From JAEWSN01 sp038249175 (GTDB lineage: Bacteria > Bacillota > Clostridia > DSM-8532), in the NCBI GenBank assembly GCA_038249175.1, contig JBBRWP010000022.1, forward strand, positions 1-22,782: DNA of 22,782 nucleotides, in the 5' to 3' direction. Under the pieces are notes generated by a model. The model worked only from the letters and a program-made list of their open reading frames with translations, was not told where the DNA came from and made no database searches. The position numbers were made by a program, and so were the translations under genes. Positions within the stretch are counted from its first letter, which is position 1. The number at the start of each line of letters is the position of its first letter. Positions 1 through 7,807 of this stretch are shown here, piece after piece.

Positions 1-60
1 CCCATGACACAGTCCCGTCCCCGTGACACACCCGTGACACAGTCCCCGTGACACACGGCC
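1..60. repeat. GTGACACAGTCC-type short repeat cluster
   Basis: The first 60 bases repeat the words GTGACACA and CAGTCCCCGTGACAC several times with spacing of about 10 to 22 bases. The cluster lies just past the stop codon of the MFS gene (minus strand) and may continue beyond the left edge. Similar GTGTCAC/GGGGAC words are known as dispersed repeats in several Bacillota genomes, sometimes beside REP-associated tyrosine transposases; that link is recalled from general knowledge and no such transposase is visible here. Confidence 0.6.
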
Positions 61-73
61 AACGTGATTTCTT

Positions 74-1240
74 CTATGTTCCAGGTTCCGACTTTCTTAC
101 CTGATAAAACCTGCTCAATACAACTGCCATTACCCCGACAATACCCACCAGTACAAAGCCCCATGAAAGGCCAACAGCCTGACTGAGTGCGCCAACAATG
201 GACGGTCCCATAAACATGCCCACACCATAAATGGATTGGAAGAAGCCCATAGCCGTGGCGCGTTTCCGGCTCTCCACATTTTGAATACAAAGCCCCATCA
301 GCAGACTGAACAGGGTACCATAGCAAAAGCCGGCAATCATCTGAAGACCGGTCAGCAAAACCATATGATGGATGAAGGGAATTGTGAAACAGATCACGGC
401 AGCCAAAGAAAAGCCCACAGCCAACGTTCTCTTTTCCCCAAAACGTTTTGCAAAAACCGGCCCTGCCATCAGTGATCCGAAAACAGCCGGCAGTGTAGCC
501 GCTGTTGTTAATAGACCCAAATCAAAAGAACTTGCCCCGATATCCTTCGCCAGAACGGGAATGAAAGAATAGGTTGTAGCAAACATAATGAATTGGATAA
601 AAGCACCTAATGCACAGATGAGCAGCAGGTTTGGCTCTTTGGCGACCAAAAACAGTTCTTTGATTTTTAACGGTTCTTTGTGAACCGTCTTATCTTCCCT
701 AATAAAAAATGCAAAAAATAAGGCCACCAGGCCCCCGGCCGCACCCAGCAAAAATACCGGTGGTATGCCGGCTCTTTCCGCCAAAAAACCGCTGACAAAC
801 ATAGCCAGCATTTGCCCGACATTTAGTACTGCATTCAATAAGCCCATGGCCTTGGGTGCTTCTGCCGGTTTAAAATAACTGGAGAAAACAACCGAAAACA
901 CCACCCAAGTGGCCGCAGCAGCACCCGTGGCCGAGCGAAAGACCAGTAAACCGGCCGGTGTACCGAAACGCCACATGCCCAGTGCACAGAGAATGGCGAT
1001 AACAATGCCGGCGAGCATAAAGGGTTTTCGTTTGTTCAAAAGGTCTGACTTTATCCCGAGAGGAATACGGAGCAACATCTGCACAAATCCGTAGGAACCG
1101 GCAATAAAGCCAAGCATAGCGAGCGATGCCCCCAGATTCTGTGCATGCACTGTTAAAAATGGCACATAAGTATACAGGGAAAACCAAAACAAGCCAGTCA
1201 CAATACAAAACAAAGTGATATGCGATTTACTACGGAACAT
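74..1240 (-). CDS. MFS family transporter
   Basis: Predicted 388-residue inner-membrane carrier of the major facilitator superfamily, most likely a proton-driven exporter of small molecules; substrate unknown. The protein is almost entirely hydrophobic segments, compatible with 12 transmembrane helices, with a basic cytoplasmic loop between helices 2 and 3 (GIKSDLLNKRKPF, about residues 62-74) matching the MFS motif A region, and a charged central loop near residues 181-195 (REDKTVHKEPLKIKE) that divides the two six-helix halves. Length is normal for the family. The start is preceded by AAAGGCAGG about 6 bases upstream. It is last in the minus-strand direction before the window edge and separated from the helicase gene by a gap filled by element A1, so it is probably transcribed on its own. 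A weak extended -10 (TGATATAAA, 1279-1287) lies upstream. Confidence 0.9.
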   Translation of the reverse strand: MFRSKSHITLFCIVTGLFWFSLYTYVPFLTVHAQNLGASLAMLGFIAGSYGFVQMLLRIPLGIKSDLLNKRKPFMLAGIVIAILCALGMWRFGTPAGLLVFRSATGAAAATWVVFSVVFSSYFKPAEAPKAMGLLNAVLNVGQMLAMFVSGFLAERAGIPPVFLLGAAGGLVALFFAFFIREDKTVHKEPLKIKELFLVAKEPNLLLICALGAFIQFIMFATTYSFIPVLAKDIGASSFDLGLLTTAATLPAVFGSLMAGPVFAKRFGEKRTLAVGFSLAAVICFTIPFIHHMVLLTGLQMIAGFCYGTLFSLLMGLCIQNVESRKRATAMGFFQSIYGVGMFMGPSIVGALSQAVGLSWGFVLVGIVGVMAVVLSRFYQVRKSEPGT

Positions 1241-1312
1241 AAATACCTGCCTTTACGAACTATATTAAATGATTGTTTTTTATATCAGCACCAAAGAGGA
1301 ATGGTATATTCT

Positions 1313-1490
1313 GATTGTACCCAGAAAGTCGTTTCACGAATTTCTCCGCAAGTTTGCTTTCAGGGAATTGCAACAAAGTTGCAATTTGGGACAAATTAAC
1401 ACGATTACCCGGCATTCGAAGAATGCTGGTGCAAGTTATCGTAGATGACTTGCACCAAAAAGTCACTAAGTGACTTTTTGGGATGTAATC
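1313..1490 (-). mobile_element. Hairpin-string element A1 (MITE-like, 178 bp)
   Basis: Non-coding element between the MFS and helicase genes. It has imperfect terminal inverted repeats (GATTGTACCC at the left, GATTACATCCC as the reverse complement of the right end) and is a chain of hairpins: AATTGCAAC/GTTGCAATT with an AAA loop (1366-1386), GCATTC/GAATGC, a 13-bp stem GGTGCAAGTTATC/GATGACTTGCACC with one mismatch, and CAAAAAGTCAC/GTGACTTTTTG near 1456-1480. An inverted copy (A2) lies at 19466-19646, and A1 is written here as minus because its reverse complement matches A2. No clear target duplication is seen. The A5/T5 hairpin lies downstream of the helicase stop and could terminate its transcript. 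The whole 306-bp gap 1241-1546 contains no gene. Confidence 0.8.
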
Positions 1491-1546
1491 CTTTTCTCAG
1501 TTTTCAAGGCTTGTTTTGTGAAATTCATGTTGTCTTAACCCAATAT

Positions 1547-4500
1547 TTAACGCCAAATCGAAACAACATGTTTTTGCACGCCTAGGGGGTCAGTCAACGC
1601 ATATTTTGACAACACCGCCTGACCTTCTTCATTTTTCAGATAAACCATTGCTCCCTGACTCACATAGCGGTTCCAATACTTTTGGAAAACAGCGGCGTAA
1701 TCCTTGTTCAAGCCCAAAACATCCGGCACCGGATGATATCCGACAAGCACCGGTTCACCCGGCGAAAGGACGTTTCGGATAAAGGCAAGGTTTCCCTGCC
1801 CTTCTTTTAGCACCGACATATAGCGCGCAACCGCATAGCGCTGGTCGGCTAAGGGGCTAAACACGTCATCCAATGCCTTTGAAAAGACAGCAGCATCTTC
1901 TGCCGAACTATCCAAATAAACACGCACAGCACCTTCCTGCCCACCATGAACCACAATTTGTTTTTCTGTTACACGTTCCCCAAGTATACCGCATTCCAAA
2001 AGCGCATGAAACACAGCAAGCGCTGCTTCTTTGACAAAATAGTCCGGACGCTTTCTTAAAAGATTTTCCCGACCAAATGCAGCCGTTTTGCCAACTCCTT
2101 TAGCACCACTGTACAAGGAAACCGCAGATATAGCGCCCGCGATGGCGGCCACAGGTAAGCTGATGCCGGCACTGACAATGGCGGCCAGCAAGGCGGCAAC
2201 ACCAAAACCAGCCTGCACTGCCAGCCCCTTTGTTCTGGTTTTCATGGTTGAACCAGCCTGTGAAATTCTGCTAAGGTCCGGAACCCAGGAATTTTTTGTT
2301 TGCAATTCCAAACAGTTCTGCTCCACGTTTTCGAAGGGTTCTCCTACCCGCCACAAGTCATAGACCGGCCCCCGCTGCATAGCCCGTTTCATCATATCGT
2401 CATTGATGATGTTGGTATCTTCTGTTTTTAAGCGGTCCTGCAGGGAAAGACGCACATCCAGGTGGGCAGTTCCTTTGGAAATGCGGCCATCCGCACAAAT
2501 CCCGTAAAACTGCCCGTGTTTTTTGGTCAGGCGCAGTGCATCATTGGCGCCTTTCTCCAGTTCTGCCGCATAGCAAATGACATCCCAGTTGTTGGCCAGT
2601 TTTTTGGGGAATCGGCTGTCCTTGCGGATGCTGCGGCCTCGCAACTGGTTCACAGAAGCATAGGTGGTGGCGACTGATAAATCGATGAGGGTGTTCAACG
2701 CCACACTGTCCCAGCCTTCGCCAAGCAACCCGCGGGTGCCAATGATACAACGGGTCAGACCATCTTCAAGCAACGCTGTGGTAAAAAGGATGGCTGACCG
2801 GGTATTCCAATCCTTACCATGCCCTTCCATAGTCACATAGGAACCGTCTTCCATGGGCTGGTAGTCCAACGCAATATCTAAATTGTTTTCCTGCGCCCAG
2901 GAAAGGAAACGGTTACGGTATTCTTCTGCAATGTCATCATCGCAAAGCAGGGTTTTTCCTGTTACCATCACGGGGTTTAGCTTATCCAGTTCGGGGTCAC
3001 GCACCATCATTTTCATCACCGCAAGGGCGCCACCACATTCTGTGTCGAGGATCTGGTCCAACTGCTTCAAAGAAAGTGCATTCGAAAACTCAAAATCTGT
3101 AACCACAGCCGCCCGCAGGTCATCACCCATGGATTGCATTTCTGCCAGCAGAATGTCCTTCACAGCGGTCAGTTTGCTCCTGCTGTAAGCCAGCACCCGA
3201 TCCAGCGGAGAAATAAACGAACGGATACCTTTTTCAGTCAGAATGAAACCCAGCTGGTACAAGGCATCCCGGATCTCATTATAAAGAGCAATGTCTTCGA
3301 CTTGACTGGATAATTTCAGCCTGTTTAATGCGTAATCTTCCACCAGCATCGTCCATTCTTCCAGTGTTGGGTGGCCGGTCATCACCGGAGTAACAACAAC
3401 ATCAGGTGGAATGACGATAGCCGATGACCGTAGATATTTCACACCTGCAATACAATAGTCTTTTCTTGCGGCATAAAGCTTTTTCCAATCCCGTTGTGAA
3501 CCGTCCGCCATTTTTCGCTGCAGCAGGCGTTCCTGCATCCATTGGCAAAAGTCGCTGTCGGCCTTTGCAAAATCGATCAGCAGGCGACGCATATTGCCGT
3601 GGCATTGCTGCAAATAGGCCCACTCCGCTTCCTGCGGGCGACAAATATAGAGCAGATCCTGATAAGGTGCCAGCATACCGTCTTTGACAACAGCCGGAGT
3701 CGGAATTTCAAAATCTATGGGTCCCAGCAGACCAATGTAGTTTTCCAGAATATCAGCATTTTCATCCATGGGCGGCGTTGCTGTCAGCCCAATGATATTC
3801 TCAATACCCATCCACTGCATCAAATGCTTCATCACCTGTGCCCACCATGTTTGCAAGTGGTGGCATTCATCAAATATTACTGTTTTAATACCTGCTTCTT
3901 TCAGTCCAAGCAGTAGTTTGCGTGTGTTGGGGTGTAATAGGCCCAGAAAGCGTTGATCCTCCGCGGGTTGTACCTCTGTTGCTTGCGTTTGATGCATTTC
4001 AAATGGCAATTGTCTGCCAAAAATTCCTTGCCCTGTCGACATGACAGCAGGATGTGTTGAACTCTCAAAAGATAGGTCATCTGGGTTCTGAACACCTGCC
4101 GATGCCCCCAACAATTCATCCAGTTTCCCATTCCGCAATTTTTTAGTATACTTGGACAGCTCTTTTCGGTACATAGGCGCATTTGTCGTCTTCATTTTCT
4201 GAATGCGGGCACGTACTTCTACTTCATCCAGATTACCACTCTCAAGCAAAGCCTCTGCCCATATGCCTTCAGCAATTTCTATCATACAGTCGCCTGGATC
4301 TTCCGGTATGCTCAGAATCTGGTATGTCAGGACATTCAGCCATCGTGGTACACTTGCATTCGTGGAAACCAATGCGGCCATATCCTGCGCCGTGTTTTCA
4401 CCGGCGAACATCTCCAGTTTTTGTGCCCATTGGCCCTGAATGGCTGTATTCGGGCACACTACCAAAGCTGGTTGATGCAGACGTAACGCCAGTTCCAGAC

Positions 4501-4648
4501 CAACAATCGTCTTACCTGCACCCGGCGGCGCAACGACATGAAAACGCAGTGTTTCACCCGCAGGGGTTCTTTGGCGTTCCTGTTCAAAGCGCTGAAGTAT
4601 CATCTCCTGATGCGAGCGAAAAGGGTATTTGAATTTTAATGGTTTCAT
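1547..4648 (-). CDS. SF2 DEAD/DEAH-type helicase with C-terminal hydrophobic hairpin
   Basis: Predicted 1033-residue superfamily 2 ATPase/helicase. Visible motifs in order: Walker A PPGAGKT (41-47), Walker B DECHH (260-264), motif III TATPP (289-293), and motif VI QLRGRSIRKD beginning at 668, with a GEGWD motif V-like segment shortly before. More than 200 residues separate Walker A and Walker B, long for the fold, suggesting an inserted domain. After the helicase core a hydrophobic Ala/Gly/Val-rich stretch (about 813-848, one Pro in the middle) could be two short membrane helices, followed by about 185 residues I do not recognise. The arrangement resembles stand-alone type III restriction Res-like helicases, but no methyltransferase or nuclease partner is next to it. 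It starts 35 bp after the esterase stop, with AAGGG upstream of ATG, so the two may be co-transcribed. Function unknown; a role in defence or RNA/DNA handling is only a guess. Confidence 0.85.
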   Translation of the reverse strand: MKPLKFKYPFRSHQEMILQRFEQERQRTPAGETLRFHVVAPPGAGKTIVGLELALRLHQPALVVCPNTAIQGQWAQKLEMFAGENTAQDMAALVSTNASVPRWLNVLTYQILSIPEDPGDCMIEIAEGIWAEALLESGNLDEVEVRARIQKMKTTNAPMYRKELSKYTKKLRNGKLDELLGASAGVQNPDDLSFESSTHPAVMSTGQGIFGRQLPFEMHQTQATEVQPAEDQRFLGLLHPNTRKLLLGLKEAGIKTVIFDECHHLQTWWAQVMKHLMQWMGIENIIGLTATPPMDENADILENYIGLLGPIDFEIPTPAVVKDGMLAPYQDLLYICRPQEAEWAYLQQCHGNMRRLLIDFAKADSDFCQWMQERLLQRKMADGSQRDWKKLYAARKDYCIAGVKYLRSSAIVIPPDVVVTPVMTGHPTLEEWTMLVEDYALNRLKLSSQVEDIALYNEIRDALYQLGFILTEKGIRSFISPLDRVLAYSRSKLTAVKDILLAEMQSMGDDLRAAVVTDFEFSNALSLKQLDQILDTECGGALAVMKMMVRDPELDKLNPVMVTGKTLLCDDDIAEEYRNRFLSWAQENNLDIALDYQPMEDGSYVTMEGHGKDWNTRSAILFTTALLEDGLTRCIIGTRGLLGEGWDSVALNTLIDLSVATTYASVNQLRGRSIRKDSRFPKKLANNWDVICYAAELEKGANDALRLTKKHGQFYGICADGRISKGTAHLDVRLSLQDRLKTEDTNIINDDMMKRAMQRGPVYDLWRVGEPFENVEQNCLELQTKNSWVPDLSRISQAGSTMKTRTKGLAVQAGFGVAALLAAIVSAGISLPVAAIAGAISAVSLYSGAKGVGKTAAFGRENLLRKRPDYFVKEAALAVFHALLECGILGERVTEKQIVVHGGQEGAVRVYLDSSAEDAAVFSKALDDVFSPLADQRYAVARYMSVLKEGQGNLAFIRNVLSPGEPVLVGYHPVPDVLGLNKDYAAVFQKYWNRYVSQGAMVYLKNEEGQAVLSKYALTDPLGVQKHVVSIWR

Positions 4649-4683
4649 TATAACCCTTACTTTCTCTGAAAGACCGACTGTAT

Positions 4684-5649
4684 TTACACCAAGCGATCCA
4701 GGAAAAACTGAAACGTTTTGTCATCAAAATCCGGCAGACCTTCATGGCCAAAATCCGGGTAAATGACCGCCTGCTTTTTCGCTGTAATCTTATTGAACAT
4801 GGCAAACTGACTCGATGGCGGGCAAATATTATCCATCAAACCAACACCCATATAAACTTCCCCTTTGATTCGTTTGGACAGATGCTGCAAATCGATATAG
4901 CCCAACTGTTCGAATATTTCTTTTTCTCTTTCGTGCCGGGGATCAAAGGCGCGGAAATGGGTGCGCAATTCGTTGTAAGCATCTTTGGCCAGATCCATTT
5001 CCCAAACTCGCTGATAATCGCATAAAAAAGGAAACATCGGCGCGAGACATTTCACACGGGGTTCCAACGATGCGCAGGCTATTGTCAAGGCACCGCCCTG
5101 TGAACCCCCCATAGCAGCCACATTTGTTTCATCAATATCCGTCATGCCCATTACAATACCGGCCAGTTGTGCCGTATCCAGATAGATCTGGCGCATCAGC
5201 ATGTTTTCAGGTTTATCGTCCAAACCTCGGATAATATGACCGTTATGCGTATTGCCTTTCACGCCGCCAACGTCCTCCGACAGCCCACCCTGTCCGCGGC
5301 AGTCCAATGAGGCCACAGCAAAACCGGCGGCCACATAGGAGAGCTTGCTGACCCAATCACCGCAGTTGCCTGTATAGCCGTGAAATTGCAATACGGCCGG
5401 TATTTTTTTAGCCATTTGCTTGGGTTTCAGGAATTTCGCATGGATACGCGCGCCGCGAACGCCGGTGAACCACAGATCGTAGCAATCGGCATAGGGTGTT
5501 TTGAAGGTTGCAGGCACCAGTTCTACCTTGGCATCAACGGCTTTCATTTCCTGCAAAGCCGTATCCCAAAAGGCATCCATGTCTTTTGGGCAGGGGTTTC
5601 TTCCTTCAAATACTTTTAGTTCTTCCAAGGGCATGTCAATCAGTGGCAT
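4684..5649 (-). CDS. CE7 family acetyl esterase (acetyl xylan esterase / cephalosporin C deacetylase)
   Basis: Predicted 321-residue alpha/beta hydrolase that removes acetyl groups from short xylo-oligosaccharides and other small acetylated substrates, probably in the cytoplasm because no signal peptide is present. Visible features: RGQGG (the CE7 hallmark), nucleophile elbow GGSQGG with Ser183, Asp273 in GLMDNICPP and His302 in DFGHE, giving a complete catalytic triad at the spacing known for this family (Bacillus subtilis Cah is about 318 residues). The start is supported by a perfect AAGGAGG about 8 bases upstream of ATG. Its stop lies 35 bp before the helicase start, so the two could form one transcript. 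Together with the GH2 fragment at the right edge it suggests plant or host glycan use. Family assignment is secure; natural substrate is inferred. Confidence 0.95.
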   Translation of the reverse strand: MPLIDMPLEELKVFEGRNPCPKDMDAFWDTALQEMKAVDAKVELVPATFKTPYADCYDLWFTGVRGARIHAKFLKPKQMAKKIPAVLQFHGYTGNCGDWVSKLSYVAAGFAVASLDCRGQGGLSEDVGGVKGNTHNGHIIRGLDDKPENMLMRQIYLDTAQLAGIVMGMTDIDETNVAAMGGSQGGALTIACASLEPRVKCLAPMFPFLCDYQRVWEMDLAKDAYNELRTHFRAFDPRHEREKEIFEQLGYIDLQHLSKRIKGEVYMGVGLMDNICPPSSQFAMFNKITAKKQAVIYPDFGHEGLPDFDDKTFQFFLDRLV

Positions 5650-5747
5650 AGTTTTTTCCTCCTTAAATAAAGCTTGATACTTTTGTTTTTCTATGTATTT
5701 CGAAGTTTTTCAAATTGACTTATTAATGCCTTATTCGTGGATGTTAC

Positions 5748-7670
5748 TTATTCGCTTTCAACTACCCGCAACTGCTCCTGTGAACTTTCCCAATCATCAT
5801 ACAATTGCGGCAGGGATTTGGCCATTTTTTCTTTTTCAACCGTCAAAACCTGCAAGGCTATAAAATCCGTTGCCTTTTCAACCATTTCATTGTCAATGGC
5901 CATTATCCGTTCTTCAGCGGCCACAATCTCCGCCTCAACGACCGCACATTTTCTTGACCAAATACCGATATTGCGGTTTTTTTCTTTTACAGCCATCCGT
6001 TCTTTGGCCGAATCGGTTTGCGGGCTTTGTCCGTCATCCCCCACACCGGCATCTTCCTGTGCCTTCCACTCTTTCCATGCCCGATAGCTCTCATAGTCGA
6101 AGGAAAAGGTCTTGACAACCCCTGCATCCATTTCTGCAATACGGTTGGCAAAGCGGCGAATAAAGTATCGATCATGAGAAACAAAGAAAATAGTGCCGCC
6201 AAAATTGTCCAGCGACGCTTCAATCCATTCCCGGGAAGGCAAATCCAAGTGGTTGGTTGGTTCATCCAGAAGCAGCAGGTTCACATCTTCCTGCATCAGG
6301 AGGCAAAGCATCAAGCGGCTTTTTTCTCCGCCGGAAAGTGCTGAGACAATCTTAAAAACATCATCTCCGAAGAAACGGTAGCCGGCCAGCAGATTCCTGG
6401 CTTTTTCCTCATCCATCGGGTAGGTATAACGAATGGTGTCTATCACCGATCTTTCAGGAATCTCAAAAGTAATCTCCTGTGGAAGATACCCGGGTCTGAT
6501 GGATGGACCGATTTTCACAGTACCACTGTCCGGTGCAATTTCAGACAAAATGGTGCGCAGTAGTGTGGTCTTTCCGCAGCCATTGGGGCCAATCAGGGCC
6601 ATACGCTCGCCGGTATACAAGGTAAAATCCACCGATTGTAAAACTGGTTTATGATCGTATTGTTTCTTCAGGTTCCATACCGAAAGCACTTCATCGCCGC
6701 GGTATTTTTCCTCACGAAACTTGTTTTTCATCCCTTTTTCTGTTTTGGGTCGTGCTGTTGCATCCCGCTCCAGCCACTCCAGTCGTTTTTCCATAGCAAA
6801 AGCCCGGCGATGCATCTTGGGATTGTCCGCCCGATTCGCCCAGTCGTGCATGCGTTTCACAGCCGTTTCCAACTGATTTATTTTTTTCTGCTCTGATTCA
6901 TAACGGGCCATGGCTTCAATGCGGCTCTGTTCTTTTTGTGCCGAAAAAGCCGAATAGTTGCCGGGATATAACTGGCCGACACCGTCATCCACTTCAAAAA
7001 TATATTTGGCTACCTGGTCTAGAAAATATCGGTCATGGGAAATAATCAATACCGTACCACGATAATCTGAAATGAAGTCCTCCAGCCACTCCACCGATTG
7101 AATGTCCAGGTGGTTGGTTGGTTCATCCAAGAGCAAAATATCCGTTTCCTTCAGAATAATCTGGGCAAGGCTGACCCTTGTCTTTTCACCGCCACTCAGT
7201 TCTGAAAAGAGCTGGCCTTGCATGTTCTTTGGTATATTTAACCCTTGCGTCACCCGATTGAACCGGTGTTCCATTTCATAGCCACCGCGGTGTTCAAATT
7301 CCGATTGCAGGACGCCATAACGCCGCACCTGTTCCTCGTCTTCGGTAAGGGTCTGTGCCAACTCATCCAGACGGACTTTCATGGCCATCAATTCTGAAAA
7401 TGAGGTATGAATGACATCCGTGACACGGGTGCCTTCCAGATAGACCGGTAATTGATCCAACACACCGATACGGCGATTCCGGGCAATATGCATGCTGCCT
7501 TGTTCAAAAGGCTCTTCCCCGGAAATAACGCGAAAAAGCGTTGTTTTGCCGCTGCCGTTGCCACCGACAATGCCAATCTTCGCTCCGTAGGGGACATCCA
7601 GAGACAGACCTTTTAAAACATGGACGGCACCATAGTATTTTTGTATATTGCTAATGCTAATTTCAGGCAT
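5748..7670 (-). CDS. ABC-F family ATP-binding cassette protein
   Basis: Predicted 640-residue soluble protein with two ABC ATPase domains and no membrane segments. Domain 1 has Walker A GGNGSGKTT (36-44), signature LSGGEKTR and Walker B LLLDEPTNHLD; domain 2 has Walker A GPNGCGKTT (361-369), LSGGEKSR and a second LLLDEPTNHLD. The charged linker between them (PtIM-like region) and a C-terminal coiled coil of roughly 90 residues (about 550-640, rich in Glu/Lys/Ala) fit the YdiF/Uup-like branch. ABC-F proteins act at the ribosomal E site in translation rescue or antibiotic protection; which applies here cannot be told from sequence. The start has AAGGAA about 7 bases upstream. It lies 137 bp downstream of the ABC exporter gene on the same strand. 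The gap 7671-7807 is A/T-rich and shows no clear promoter that I would defend. Confidence 0.93.
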   Translation of the reverse strand: MPEISISNIQKYYGAVHVLKGLSLDVPYGAKIGIVGGNGSGKTTLFRVISGEEPFEQGSMHIARNRRIGVLDQLPVYLEGTRVTDVIHTSFSELMAMKVRLDELAQTLTEDEEQVRRYGVLQSEFEHRGGYEMEHRFNRVTQGLNIPKNMQGQLFSELSGGEKTRVSLAQIILKETDILLLDEPTNHLDIQSVEWLEDFISDYRGTVLIISHDRYFLDQVAKYIFEVDDGVGQLYPGNYSAFSAQKEQSRIEAMARYESEQKKINQLETAVKRMHDWANRADNPKMHRRAFAMEKRLEWLERDATARPKTEKGMKNKFREEKYRGDEVLSVWNLKKQYDHKPVLQSVDFTLYTGERMALIGPNGCGKTTLLRTILSEIAPDSGTVKIGPSIRPGYLPQEITFEIPERSVIDTIRYTYPMDEEKARNLLAGYRFFGDDVFKIVSALSGGEKSRLMLCLLMQEDVNLLLLDEPTNHLDLPSREWIEASLDNFGGTIFFVSHDRYFIRRFANRIAEMDAGVVKTFSFDYESYRAWKEWKAQEDAGVGDDGQSPQTDSAKERMAVKEKNRNIGIWSRKCAVVEAEIVAAEERIMAIDNEMVEKATDFIALQVLTVEKEKMAKSLPQLYDDWESSQEQLRVVESE

Positions 7671-7807
7671 ATTATTCCTTCCAATTGGCTATTTCAAAAA
7701 ATGTTTCTGTCATAAGAATGGTGTTCAACCAAAAAGTTATAACGATTTTTGTACCAAAAAATACAATTTTCCCAGCAGCAGAAAACAAAGACCGAAGCAC
7801 CCTCTTA

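Noticed and set aside
1313..1490. T-box or other riboswitch
   Set aside because: Lies between two minus-strand genes as an insertion-like repeat; its inverted copy is at an unrelated site with a target duplication.
1547..4648. Type III restriction enzyme Res subunit
   Set aside because: Motifs are shared, but no Mod methyltransferase is nearby and no nuclease motif is recognised in the C-terminal part.
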